Origin: Bagarius yarrelli | Lineage: Eukaryota > Chordata > Actinopteri > Siluriformes > Sisoridae | Reading direction: 5' to 3' | Assembly: GCA_005784505.1 (NCBI GenBank) | Contig: VCAZ01000022.1 | Span: 302,299 to 366,298 of the forward strand | DNA: 64,000 nt | Part shown: positions 48,319-59,290 of the stretch, one piece after another | Layout: every line of letters starts with the position of its first letter | How positions within the stretch are numbered: position 1 is the stretch's first letter | Translations under genes and position numbers: made by a program | Notes under the pieces: generated by a model | Databases searched by the model: none | Told to the model about the DNA's origin: nothing | What the model saw: only the letters and a program-made list of their open reading frames with translations

Positions 48319-48470
48319 TATTTGGCAGACGTCCTCATTCAGAGCGACGACTTACATTTATCTCTTTTATACAGGGGCCCACAACAGTGGTAACTTGGTG
48401 GTGCTGGGATTCAAAACCTAATCTTCCAATTAGCAGTCCAACACCTAAACTACTGTGCTACCACTTTCTA
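48319..48470 (-). mobile_element. tRNA-derived SINE with internal deletion
   Basis: TTTGGCAGACGTCCTCATTC, CAGGGGCCCACAACAGTGGT, TTCAAAACCTAATCTTCC, CTGTGCTACCACTTTC. The GGTTAAGGGCCTTGCTC segment is missing. It lies about 320 bp before exon 3. Confidence 0.85.
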
Positions 48471-48786
48471 CAGTTTTTTTTTACTGTTGGGCGTTTTAGG
48501 GTAGCGTTCAAGACTGAAAACACTCAAACTGTTAAAAAAATCCAAACAACCCTAAAATATGTGGGCTTTAAAAAAGCAGCCTGTATAAATGCTTTCCAAA
48601 GATGTTTAGAAGTTCCAGGGTGAACCTGACTGCTAAACCCATCAATCATCCAAACAGCCCAGAGCAAAATACCTTTTCCGAAAACATTCTCAAACCCCCC
48701 ACCACCACCACCACCTCTACCACCACCAAAAAAACATGCTGAGCATTTTGTGCTTTTAAACTGCATGATTTGTATCTTTTTCTCAG
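48471..48786. other. Intron 2 end, with CCA-rich patch
   Basis: 48697-48728 is built of CCACCA triplets. The polypyrimidine tract and acceptor of exon 3 close the interval. Confidence 0.6.
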
Positions 48787-48930
48787 GTTTTCCAGTGATG
48801 CAGGTAAAGATCGACATCTCACGTCAGCAGGTGGAGAAGATCTTTGGGCTGGAGGATTACTGGTGTCAGTGTGTGGCCTGGAGCACCACAGGAACCCAGA
48901 AGAGCCAGAAGGCTTTTGTGCGAATTGCCT
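48787..48930 (+). CDS. unc5a: unc5a exon 3: second half of Ig domain 1
   Basis: 144 nt, phase 1 to phase 1. It reads [19 protein letters not shown], then [16 protein letters not shown], then [12 protein letters not shown], ending in the first base of a Tyr codon that exon 4 completes. YWCQCVAW is a hallmark of UNC5 Ig1 and supplies the closing cysteine(s). Acceptor is TTTTTCTCAG at 48777-48786 and donor is GTGAGT at 48931. The open frame around it continues into both introns, which is why its apparent start and end look longer. It sits 22.7 kb from exon 2 and close behind two SINE copies. Skipping it would keep the frame but destroy Ig1. Confidence 0.93.
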
Positions 48931-49084
48931 GTGAGTTTCCAAAAGATAAACATAAAGATGTAGTTCTTAATCCAGGTTCAGAAGAAAGGGTTAAAATTCA
49001 ACAAGATTCAAAAGACCTGCACTGTCTGAAGTCCAACATGGCTTCTTGTAATCTCACAAACAAAAAGAAAACAACAAACATGAA

Positions 49085-49330
49085 CTAGCAGTACAGGGAC
49101 ACCACCGAAATCCACAACAAAGACAAGGAGAAACACAAGGGCTGTAAATGCAGAAGGAACGAGACATAGACAATGGGATCACATGACAAGGAGCACATGA
49201 GGGACAAGGATCAAGACTGGAACTAAAAAAAAAGACAAACAAATGTGAACTCAAAACATGACCTAATAAACATTAATATAAGACACATGAACATAAAACA
49301 TGAACATAAAACAAGAACAAGAAAGGGTGT
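49085..49330. mobile_element. Unclassified dispersed repeat, A-rich (possible second copy)
   Basis: Shares wording with 45570-45660 (CACATGACAAGGAGCACATG, AAAACATGACC). Ends and family unknown. Lies in intron 3. Confidence 0.4.
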
Positions 49331-49391
49331 ATAGCCTGTGATTGTGTTTCTTGTTCTGTGTTATGTTTGTTTAATGTTTATTTATATTTAT

Positions 49392-49514
49392 TAATAGTAA
49401 ATTGTTTAACACCCACCTGTTGGCTTGCATACAGTATTACATGTAAATAATACTATAGGTGAGAGCGAATTCTGTATGTAAGCCAACAGGTGGGTGTTAA
49501 ACAATTTACTATTG
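49392..49514. repeat. Long near-perfect inverted repeat in unc5a intron 3
   Basis: 43-bp arms at 49392-49434 and 49472-49514 around a 37-nt loop, with a single C/T mismatch near GCTTGCATACAG versus CTGTATGTAAGC plus possible end fraying. Arms include TTTAACACCCACCTGTTGGC. Consistent with a small foldback MITE; a structured RNA is possible but unsupported. Confidence 0.93.
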
Positions 49515-49560
49515 ATATGAAATTAACATATTATATCTATTATTAATGTTATAATAATAA

Positions 49561-49660
49561 AATGTCATTTTAAACGAGTTTTTCCGAAACATTACAAGAA
49601 ATTAAAATTAAAAGTGTCATTTTTAACGAGTTTCCGAAACATTTACAAGAAATTAAAGCC
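49561..49660. repeat. Tandem duplication, about 50 bp
   Basis: Two adjoining copies of AATGTCATTTTAAACGAG, then TTTCCGAAACATT and ACAAGAAATTAAA, differing by small indels. Sits about 45 bp after the long hairpin. Confidence 0.9.
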
Positions 49661-51414
49661 TTCAAAACGAAATAGTTTTGAGACGCAACATTGTTATTAT
49701 GTAAATGCGAAAACGTGTCTCAGTGGGGCGTCTAGATTGTATTCTGATTTTTAGAAACTAAAAAAAAAAGTTCTAAGCAAATTAAACACATTGACTAAAA
49801 GTAGCTCACGGACAGCGGCCTAGTTATTGACCTGGATTAACGGCTCTGATCACTCAGTCAGGACGCTCGCTGGGATTGGCTGTTCCCGAGAGTGAATCCC
49901 AGAACTTCATCCTGATCTGGATCCCATATTTTAAAATAGTTATTAAAAGTGGTTAAATGTCCCCTCCTTTTTCCCTCCTTTTTTGTTACAGTGAGACTCT
50001 TTTTCTCGTGTGGAATTTGCAGTTCAAGTCACTTTGGGATAAAAAATTGTTTTCGAATTGCTTTCGTCCAGTCAGTCTAAGTGCTGGAGTCATGCGCTCC
50101 CTGAGGGTGATTGATTCCGACGAGTTTTTTTACGACTTATTTAATGTTTGATTGGGAAGTCTGATCTGAATAAGCCTGCGGCGGGCTAATCCACTAATCT
50201 GCGACGGCACGCTCGGTAATTGCCTGAAGAGGCTGCGCCGTTTCCGTATCCGTCATTGTTATAATGCGATTAGGCCCCGGAAGAATCACATGTGGCCCAG
50301 TTATCATGTGGTTTCACGTAGGGAGCGGCGACGCTTTATTTTGCTGTTAATATCTCAGACAATTGTGAGTTGTCGCAAGCTGCGTTTGTTTCTAGCGAGA
50401 GCTCGTCGCAATCAAACCGGGTTTGTCATGCGTCTCAGCAAGCTATTTCCAAACGTGCCACGAGAACAAAGACGCTGTCGCCTCAGCCTATGTCATCAGA
50501 TGTGTGAAGACGAGATGGCGCTTAAAACGCTCGGGATTTTTTTTAGCCCTGATAATCTGGCGTAAACATGCAGCAGGAAGCGGTGCATGGGAGGAAAAAA
50601 AGAAGCTTTCCGTTCAACCTCATTCGACTTCTGCCTGTCAGATCAGGACGGGTTTTTTATGCCGTCCGTCGTGTCACCCAGAAGCGTTAAATCCGGTTTA
50701 ATTAAAGCGAATGAGGTGAAGCTCTCGTCAGCAACGCTGTGATTGTTCTGGACAGGCATGCCGAATGACTGGCAGTGATGTCTTTACACAAGAACTCTTA
50801 ACCTCCACACTGGGGCGCTGATATTCCACCAGCTTTCTGTGTGAGAATTGTAAATGAATGCCAAAAAATTGTTTTTGCACTACAACTCGAACTTCAATTT
50901 TGCCTATAACATTATTGGAAGCAGTAAATTGAATCCGAGTCCCTTCAGCACTTGTGTCTGTAGCCTGTGGGTACAGAACGCATGCGAGTGTGTGCATGGT
51001 GAGTGTTTGTAAGTGCTAGGGAGGGATAATGCAATTGCTCTCAACCCAGAGGCTATAGTGCTCCTCTGTCGCATTCAAGTAGCTCTAAATGAGCTCCAGG
51101 GTCTGTGCTATGGCTTCAGCTAACACATGGAAAAGTCTGACAAATAAACAAGCAAGCTGTAGACAAGCCTGAAGTTCTGGAGAAACCTTCATCCTACTAG
51201 ACTCGCCATGCGGTTTGTGCAGCTTCGGGTTGTTTTGGTGTTTTTTTTACCATGCATTCTCAGTCATGCAGTCAATAACTCCAAAAGAAACGCATGTCGA
51301 GGATTGTCTGTATATGCATAGTTTTAATCCTTTCTAATTAAATTATAGGTGACGTGTGTTTCCTACTTTAAAATTGCTTGTCACCTAACAAACATTCTCA
51401 CTATCGCTCAACAG
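49661..51414. other. Intron 3 single-copy remainder
   Basis: No gene or repeat. 50150-50720 is repeat-free and CG-rich, another candidate conserved patch by texture only. Confidence 0.4.
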
Positions 51415-51518
51415 ATCTGAGGAAGAACTTCGAAGAGGAACCGCTTGGCAAAGAGGTGTCGCTCGACCAGGAAGTTCTCCTCCGCTGCCATCCACCAGAG
51501 GGCGTCCCGCCTGCCGAG
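51415..51518 (+). CDS. unc5a: unc5a exon 4: first half of Ig domain 2
   Basis: 104 nt, entering in phase 1 and leaving in phase 0. The first two bases complete a Tyr codon, followed by [20 protein letters not shown] and [14 protein letters not shown]. The LRKNF segment is the conserved Ig1-Ig2 linker of UNC5 receptors, and Cys in LLRC is the first Ig2 disulfide cysteine. Acceptor is CTCAACAG at 51407-51414 and donor is GTGAGA at 51519. The intron that follows is only 434 bp, so exons 4 and 5 form a tight pair encoding Ig2 together. Confidence 0.93.
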
Positions 51519-51952
51519 GTGAGAGCCACCGATTTATTGTCGAAGCCATCTGCTAACGATGCTGCTCGTTTGATTCAGTCTCGTGTCGGTATCGGCTGAT
51601 GTTTCTCCACACAGGTTTGTTTGGGCACCTCATTAGTGCCATTAACAATGTAGGCAGTTTTGCGTAGGGCACAGGACCAGAGCAGATCGCGTCAAGCTGC
51701 TTCTGTCCGCGCAGCTCAACCGAGCGGCTCAAAAACAACAGCAGCTCCCGCAGTAGTTTGCCTGCCGCATGAAATATTCAGCGCCAAACTGACTCTGTTC
51801 TGCCTGTCAGACCAAATCTTCAGCGTTTCAATTCGGGATTTTAAAGCTAATCCTTCATCCTGCTCATCAACAGCAAAATTAAACTCACGTATTGTCGAAA
51901 GAACATCAAACAGACACTGTGAAAGGGCTTTTTATTGTGTGTGTTTCTCCAG
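51519..51952 (+). other. unc5a intron 4 (434 bp)
   Basis: Short intron with GTGAGA donor and a TTTTTATTGTGTGTGTTTCT tract before the acceptor. No other element seen. Confidence 0.85.
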
Positions 51953-52133
51953 GTGGAATGGCAGAGAAACGAGGAGTTGATCGACCCCAAGTCTGACCCC
52001 AATTTCTTCATCACAGTGGACCATAATCTCATCATCAAACAAGCCCGCCTGGCCGACACCGGCAACTACACCTGCGTGGCCAAGAACATTGTGGCGCGAC
52101 GCAAAAGCTCCTCTGCTGCCGTGATTGTCTACG
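51953..52133 (+). CDS. unc5a: unc5a exon 5: second half of Ig domain 2
   Basis: 181 nt, phase 0 to phase 1. It reads [19 protein letters not shown], then [20 protein letters not shown], then [21 protein letters not shown]. The Trp of VEW and the Cys of NYTCVAKN are the Ig core Trp and second disulfide Cys, and NYT is an N-glycosylation sequon conserved in the family. ARLADT and SSSAAVIVY resemble UNC5A rather than the paralogues, which is family knowledge used as inference. Acceptor TTTCTCCAG ends at 51952; donor GTACGT starts at 52134. Ig2 contributes to netrin and glycan contacts in UNC5 receptors. Confidence 0.94.
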
Positions 52134-52486
52134 GTACGTCTCTCCTTCAGCCCCTCACACACTTTACGAATGCTTTTTAGTTCTTTAGTAGATACACACA
52201 ACCCAGAGATGGGGTTTGACCTCAACAGCAGAGAGTAAATCACTTCAAGTCAGAGTGATGGACAGCTTGAATTGAAGCACAGAAGGAGGAAACCAGGGAC
52301 TTGGCCGCAAATCGAGATAGTTAGCGATAATATCCAAACGCTAAGGAAGCTGATCACTAAGAAAAATGAAGAACAAGAAAACGAGTTTTCTTAGTTCTCA
52401 TAGCTAGGTAGCAAACTGTGTATCGATGTAGAACATCTACAACATTAGAACCTAAATAATGACAAAGTTTGTGTGTGTACAGTGGA
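52134..52486. other. Intron 5, first part
   Basis: No feature supported. Confidence 0.4.
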
Positions 52487-52878
52487 TACAGGGTATGGAC
52501 AAATTATTGGGACACCTTACCACCACATCCATACTTCCCAGACATTAGTCTCACTCCTCCTCCTATAATAACCTTCAGACTTGTCATGTGACTATAGGAA
52601 TATGATCAGTTAGCGACATTAGTAATAAAGGTAAGGTCTGGGGTGCAGTCATGATTCCAGTTCATTCCACAGTGGGGTTGAGTCAGGGTCAGGACATGAA
52701 AATTCTTACAGTCCAATCAGAACACAGCATGTCTTCATGGAGATTAGTGGATTTGAGCCATTGCTAGAACAGGGTTTGAGTCTCTTAGCTACAACATACA
52801 AAGACGTTCTAGATGACTGTTTGCTGGTGTGGTGTCCACAAACTTTTGCTAATAAAGTGTCCCAACATATATAGTGTA
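52487..52878 (-). mobile_element. Tc1-like nonautonomous element with both ends
   Basis: Left end TACAGGGTATGGACAAATTA followed by TTGGGACACC; right end GTGTCCCAACATATATAGTGTA-type, so the ends are inverted and bounded by TA. Inside, ACAGCATGTCTTCATGGAGA and ACATACAAAGACGTTCTAGA match the reversed Tc1 transposase. At 392 bp it cannot encode a transposase. It lies in intron 5. Confidence 0.82.
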
Positions 52879-54644
52879 TATATTTCATTAAAGAACCCAG
52901 CCTGTTAAAATACACCCGGTTACAAATTCAGCCGCTCTGATATTGGCACAACACACATGACTAGCTTGATTAATCTCGACATCACAGTCCTAACGCGGCT
53001 CGCCACGTAGCTCCTGCACGCGGATAACGGATTGCCCCTGGAAGCTAGCTGACCTTTATTATTATGCACAGCCGCGGCTCATTCCTTAAGGCAGACGGTG
53101 GTCCCAGGACTAAAGGTAGCATACATTAAAGACATGTAACCGGCTCAGCTAATCAGGGCAGTCAGAGCAGGAAGAAATCTCCCGAAAGAATACGGGGAAA
53201 AAAAAGAGTTTAACTTTTTCTTCTTTTTTTTTATATATCTATTTAACGTCCGCTTATTATCTAAGCAATTAAAGGTAATGAGGAGGACAGGACACAAATT
53301 TCATAGAAAAAGGAGCTGACAGAAAGAAGAATTCTGGACTTTAGTAAAAAGAAATTCATTTGTAATGAGAAATAAAAAGACAGAGACAATTTTTTTACTA
53401 TTATTAACCAGAGCAGAAAAACACCTCATAAGAGACGCGTAATTGTGGCGGTGGTAAAAATTGATTCAGACTAAAAATCTTTTGCAAAAAAAGAAACTTT
53501 TCAACCAGCTCTTCTTTTTTTTTTTTTTTTGCTCCACCCACTAGATCACTCCTAAAAAGTGTTTTCCTGAGCTCTCATTGGCTGTGGTGTTATGAGGTCT
53601 GAAAGAGGTGCATTTTAACAAAGTCCACCCAACACAGTTCGACTGAGCGCTATGAAGTAATCAGGGCCATCGCACCTGCCACCGTTATGCAATTTCCCTC
53701 TCAGCGGTGGCCAATCAGTGGCGCTAGAGAGGCTCCGGAAGCGATTTAACCTGGTAGATTAGAAACCCATCGGCAGCCTGACTGGTGATCAAGACTCGCT
53801 GACAACAAATCAGTCCCCGAAGGAACAAATCCGATTTTTTCCAAACATGGCCGAAGAAGCAGAAGTGAGACTTGATTAAAAAACACAGTGCGAACTTTCC
53901 GCTGGAGATCATTGCACAATCCTCTAGGCGTACACAACAGCGTAAAGAAAAGTATTGGCGCCCTGGACTACGCGAAGGGCAGCGCGAGTTGTAAAAGCTT
54001 GCGATGATGAAAACGGTGTTAAAACAGGAGTATTAGACTCGAGTAATCAGTGTGTGGTCCAGAGAGCGAGCGGCCTTTAAAGAAGCTGATTGATTGCAGC
54101 CGTTGTAGCTTGACAAGGGCAACAGAGCCACGGGAATCGCTTTAATTCTTACAGCACAGCCATTTTGTTTGGGGGTTGCCTTTGGAAGCATTTATTATTC
54201 AGCTGCCCTTTAGCCTTAGCATTAGCGTTGCTTGTGATCACTGAAATGCGGTTGACTTTTATAAAAAATGTGTAAAATTGATAAAACCTAAAATATGAAG
54301 GTAGTTCCACCCACAACATCTATAATTGTTAATCTGCTCACAGGATTCGTCCAAAGAAATTTAGGCCTGTCCAATTTTATTTATTGTTGTTCATTTTACA
54401 GACAGCAGGGGCTCTAAACATAAACAGGCTCCTCTTTTAATGGTGTTAAATAAGTTGGTGAATTAGGATTGAACATTTAATTCATCTGAGGTTTATTTAT
54501 GAAACAAGAGACTTTTAGCTAGTTTATTGTTTATGGTTTATATCATAGATTGGTTAACGAGGGGTAGGGTTGGAGGCAGGGTTGTAGGTGTTGCTTGTCG
54601 GGTCTTCCTGACTTGCTGTGTTGGTGTGTTTGGTGGCCGAGCAG
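52879..54644. other. Intron 5, second part
   Basis: Poly(T) at 53514-53530. 52960-53180 and 53620-54180 are repeat-free, mixed-composition DNA. Nothing else called. Confidence 0.4.
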
Positions 54645-54812
54645 TGAACGGCGGCTGGTCCACGTGGGCCACATGGTCGGCCTGCAGCGCTGTATGCGGC
54701 CGCGGTTGGCAGAAGAGGAGCCGGAGCTGCACTAACCCTGCCCCCCTGAATGGAGGCTCCGCCTGCGAGGGCCAGAGCGTCCAGACGAGCGCCTGCACGG
54801 CCACCTGTCCAG
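54645..54812 (+). CDS. unc5a: unc5a exon 6: first thrombospondin type 1 repeat
   Basis: 168 nt, phase 1 to phase 1, exactly one TSP1 domain. It reads [20 protein letters not shown], then [18 protein letters not shown], then [29 protein letters not shown] matches the WxxWxxWxxC motif used for C-mannosylation. Six cysteines are present, as expected. The O-fucosylation site consensus CxxS/TCG is not met, because the segment is CSAVCG. Acceptor GCCGAGCAG ends at 54644 and donor GTAAAA starts at 54813. The length keeps the frame if skipped, which fits the reported UNC5A isoforms with one TSP1 repeat (established for mammals, inferred here). The second TSP1 exon is not in the window. Confidence 0.93.
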
Positions 54813-55543
54813 GTAAAAAGCCCCACCATGCTTGCTTCCCAGTGCGTCGTATGACAACGATGCTAAAAAAAATGCTTAGCTTGGGGTTTATTTCATAATG
54901 GTGGAGGTGTGTTCTTCTGAGCTGTCATCCTGCTTCGCAACCGCTTCATCAGCCTGCCATCCGAGCTTCTGCCTTTCATCGCCAGGTCACTGACTCGCCG
55001 CACCCGCCAGCTCGCCAGGCTCACCAGTCTGTTGAAAATCTCTGCTTTGCATTCATGCACACATTTTTGGACAAATACAATAATACAGGGATGATGTTCC
55101 AATATTTTGCCGAGCATCTTACCACATTGTATGGAGGTGATGATAATACTAATATAATCAACAACTGATACCTAATCATGCCAACGCAAAAGACAACCCT
55201 AGTTTAATCGAAAATTAGAAATCAGTCAGGGAAATAGAACCGATGACCTTCAGTTTAATTCAAAATGGCCGTCCCAAGAGAAGTGCAGTGTTTAGACAGA
55301 TAGAACCTTTTCTATGGAAGGCGGTGGAGTGATACCAAACCACTTATCCCAAATAATCACCAGTCTAAAAGATAGGTCACATGTGACTATTTAACGGCCA
55401 ATAGAAACGTCCAATACTGAAGCATAAAAAAACAAATGTAAAAGCACACGTCAGACCTGAAACACGTCCCTGGCTAATGGTGTGAATTTTTCGGCTAGCA
55501 GAGTTTTTAGCAGCATGTTGTCTGTGGTTGTTTGACCTGATGT

Positions 55544-55549
<6 letters not shown>
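54813..55549. other. Intron 6, first part
   Basis: Searched for a second TSP1 exon and found none. No repeat identified. Confidence 0.45.

Positions 55550-55594
<45 letters not shown>
55550..55594. repeat. (GT)n microsatellite
   Basis: About 44 bp GT. Confidence 0.97.
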
Positions 55595-55599
<5 letters not shown>

Positions 55600-55791
55600 T
55601 GTTTGTTATTCATGGCTAATCCTCATGCTTTTTATTTGCTGTGCGTGCTTTGCTGTTGCCACATGTGGACTCTGTGCCTTGCTACAAGTCAGCCAGTGTT
55701 AGAAATCCGGCCGAGCTGCTGGCCTGCGCATTCATGAGCATTAGTGTGCGATTTCATGCAGTGCGCTACTAACACACACACACACACATAA

Positions 55792-55835
<44 letters not shown>

Positions 55836-56454
55836 TGACTGGTTCTCCTCAGGTTTTATCGATCGTATGTAGTTTGGAACTGAGGTGCTGATGCTTTGCT
55901 TCCACGCTGATGTCGGAGAGACACGACCCCCTCTCCTGCCGGCACGGCTCATTGCTAAAACAGCATTATGAAAGCATTAGTGCGCAGCAGAAAAGGGGGG
56001 AAAAAAGCCGACATAAGCTGAACGGTGAAAGAAATGGAATCTGTCAGCCGCAGCTCAGTCTCTTTCTGTCTCTGTCCGACTTCAGCTACTTAACTCCAGC
56101 TCCTGTTTCGGTACACGGCGCACAGCGTAATTCAATAAGACGCCGCGCAGTAAGTAAACCAAGCCTCCGAACGGTACAGCGGGCACCAGGGGCACCCAAC
56201 GGGGGCTTTAACATGTGGATAGATTTCACATGATCGGGCCACAAATAACATCAACCTGCATCGAGGGATCAGGAAGCAGAAGGGGGGTGAAATGAGGAAG
56301 TAGAATTAAGAAAAAGTGCATGGGAAGGAAGAAATGGAGAGAAATACACAATTAAATAGATAAACAGATAAACACTGTGTGGTGTGGTGAGGAAGGGCAG
56401 CTGATGCTTTTATAGATGTTTATCCATTAGTTTTAAGGCATTAATGGCATCCAG
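55595..56454. other. Intron 6 stretch with small CA and GA tracts
   Basis: CA run at 55772-55788 and (GA)n at 55797-55832. A 107-codon frame at 55910-56233 is not recognised. Confidence 0.5.
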
Positions 56455-57255
56455 GCGGCAGAAAGAGAGACACAGAGTGAAAGCGAGAGCGACCCAGAGC
56501 GAGACAGAAAGAGAGTCACACAGAAGGAGAGGGAGATTGAGAAAGAGATATTGAGTGAGAAAGGCAGAGAGTGAAAGAGTCTGAGAGTGAGTGAGAGCGA
56601 GAGAGAGCAAGTGAGATAGAAAGAGGCAGAGAGAGGCGGAGTGAGAGAGAAAGGGCTTCAGGGAGGGAGGGAATCAGAAAGAGAGAGAAAGTGAGTCAGA
56701 AAGAGAGTGAGCGAGAGAGCGTCAAAAAGATGGTGAGTCAGAGAGTGAGTCAGAAAAATTGTAAAAGAGAGACTGAGTGGGTCAGAGAGACAGAAAGAGA
56801 GAGAGAGTGAGAGAGGTAGAAAAGAGAGAGAGACACACAAAGAGAGAGAGAGAGAGAGTGAGAGAGGTAGAAAAGAGAGAGACACACAAAGAGAGAGAGA
56901 GAGAGTGAGAGATGTAGAAATGGAGATAGACACAAAAAGAGAGACATAGACTGAGTGAGTCAGAAAGAGAGAATAAGTCAGATAAAGAGAGTGAGAGATG
57001 TAGAAACGGAGAGAGGCACAAATAGAGAGACCGAAAGAGAGTGAAAGATGTAAAAAAAGAGACAGACAAAGAGTGAGTGAGTCAGAAAGAGAGAGTGGAA
57101 GATGTAGAAATAGAGAGAGAGAGAGAGAGGGAGAGAGGGAGAGAGAGAATAAATCAGATAGAGAGTGAGAGATGTAGAAACGGACAAAGAGACAGAGAGT
57201 AAGTGAGTCAGAAAGAGAGAGTGGGAGATGTAGAAACGGAGAGAGACACAGAAAT

Positions 57256-57294
<39 letters not shown>
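56455..57294. repeat. GA-rich array with GAGATGTAGAAACGGAGAG modules
   Basis: GA dinucleotides interspersed with recurring modules GTGAGAGATGTAGAAACGG and GAGTGAGTCAGAAAGAGAG, at least six and eight times. It resembles, in reverse orientation, the modular CT array at 27575-29040 in style but not in module sequence. Confidence 0.93.
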
Positions 57295-57296
<2 letters not shown>

Positions 57297-57828
57297 CTTT
57301 TCTGCACATTCATCACTGCACAATCGGACACCTGGACAACCGGCGGCGCTAAAAATCACAGCGCACACACTTCATCCTGATTTATCAAAGGCACCGGCGG
57401 CGAACGGGACAGGAATAAATCATCATTTACTGAGTGGCATCAGGTGCCCAAAAACAGCTCAGCTCGGCACACACACACACACACACGTCTCAGAGCTCTG
57501 ATAAACGAGTGCTGCAGACTCTGCATGACTGAGTGTGTGCGTGTGGGAGGCAGTATTTTTAGGTAGCATTCGTGATAAACATTTTTTTTTAATCCTAATG
57601 GTTGAGGACACAATATTAAGGCACAGCACACGCTCTCAGTGCCGATATTTCCGTAACGTTAAAGAAATAAATCGTAACTCAGTTCCTGGTAAAGTTTTCT
57701 GAGACTCCGAATATTTAACATCAGTGTGTGGAATCACACAGCACGGCCCAGGAATTCATCACACCAGTCATGGGGATGCTGCTCCAGGGCTACATTAGAA
57801 TAATGTAAAGAGTGCCTTATGTAATAAA

Positions 57829-57831
<3 letters not shown>
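57295..57831. other. Single-copy stretch
   Basis: A short CA run at 57467-57485. No other feature. Confidence 0.45.

Positions 57832-57886
<55 letters not shown>
57832..57886. repeat. (GT)n microsatellite
   Basis: 55 bp of GT. Confidence 0.97.
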
Positions 57887-57888
<2 letters not shown>

Positions 57889-57976
57889 TTCTGTAATTAC
57901 AAAGCAAAAACACTTTGGCCCTTATTTGCTGCCGTGTGAAAAGTGTAAGGTAACACTTTAAGTGTGTACAGTTTGT

Positions 57977-57978
57977 GG

Positions 57979-58030
<52 letters not shown>
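57977..58030. repeat. (GT)n microsatellite
   Basis: About 53 bp of GT, 90 bp after the previous one. Confidence 0.97.
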
Positions 58031-58033
<3 letters not shown>

Positions 58034-58154
58034 AATAGCTACATTGATCTTGATGATTCTCGGGTCCAGTGAGTCACACTGTTTAGGTCTGCAGTGCACT
58101 GAAGAGGCTCTTTACAGGCTCAATGCCACTCGTCAGGAACCTCACACAAACACC

Positions 58155-58156
<2 letters not shown>

Positions 58157-58188
<32 letters not shown>

Positions 58189-58189
58189 A
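58157..58189. repeat. (CA)n microsatellite
   Basis: About 32 bp of CA. Confidence 0.97.
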
Positions 58190-58239
58190 GAAATCTTCCA
58201 TAAACATTATGCTGTACATTATTATGACTACATAGGGAC

Positions 58240-59290
58240 ACTACATAGGAACATAGCCCAGTATCAACAAAAAAAACTAAACACTACCTAGAGATACTAC
58301 TGTACTTTATAATCACACTAAACACTACATAGGGACACTACTGTACTTTATTATCTCACTAAACACTACATAGGGACACTACTGTACTTTATTACCTCAG
58401 TAAACACTACATAGGGACACTACTGTACTTTATTATCTCACTAAACACTACATAGGGACACTACTGTACTTTATTATCTCATTAAACACTACATAGGGAC
58501 ACTACTGTACTTTATAATCACACTAAAACACTACATAGGAACACTACTGTACTTTATTATCTCACTAAACACTACATAGAGGGACACTATTGTACTTTAT
58601 TACCTCACTAAACACTAAATAGGGACACTACTGTACTTTATTACCTCAGTAAACACTACATAGGGACACTACTGTACTTTATTACCTCACTAAACACTAC
58701 ATAGAGGGACACTATTGTACTTTATTACCTCACTAAACACCAAAGAGGGACAATACTGTACTTTATTACCTCAGTAAACACTACATATGGACACTATTGT
58801 ACTTTATTACCTCACTAAACACTACATAGGGACACTACTGTACTTTATTACCTCACTAAACACTACATAGAGGGACACTATTGTACTTTATTACCTCACT
58901 AAACACCAAAGAGGGACAATACTGTACTTTATTACCTCAGTAAACACTACATATGGACACTATTGTACTTTATTACCTCACTAAACACTAAATAGGGACA
59001 CTACTGTACTTTATTACCTCACTAAACACTAAAATAGGGACACTGCTGTACTTTATTACCTTACTATACAATGCATAGGGACACTGCTGTGTGTTTTACT
59101 ACTACACTAAACACTAAATAGGGACACTACTGTACTTTAATACCTCACTTAACACCACATGTGGACACTACTGTACATTATTACCTCACAAAACACTATG
59201 TAAATACACTACTGTACTTTATTACCACACTATACACTACTCAGAGATACTACTGTATATCATTAGCTCACTAAACGATACATAGGGACT
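58240..59290. repeat. 41-bp satellite array, about 25 copies
   Basis: Unit contains AACACTACATAGGGACACTA followed by CTGTACTTTATTACCTCACT. Copies in the middle are nearly identical, those at the right edge are diverged. Variants (AGAGGGACACTATTG, CAAAGAGGGACAATACTG, ATATGGACACTATTG) recur in the same order, showing that groups of units were copied together. Confidence 0.96.

Noticed and set aside
51932..52243. 103-codon minus-strand frame over exon 5
   Set aside because: Shadow of the Ig2 exon; the + strand frame has the UNC5 motifs and matching splice sites.
54538..54829. Minus-strand frames of 88 and 91 codons over exon 6
   Set aside because: Shadows of the GC-rich TSP1 exon on the coding strand.
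58240..59290. CRISPR-like array because of regular spacing
   Set aside because: There are no unique spacers; the whole 41-bp unit repeats, and the DNA is vertebrate in character.
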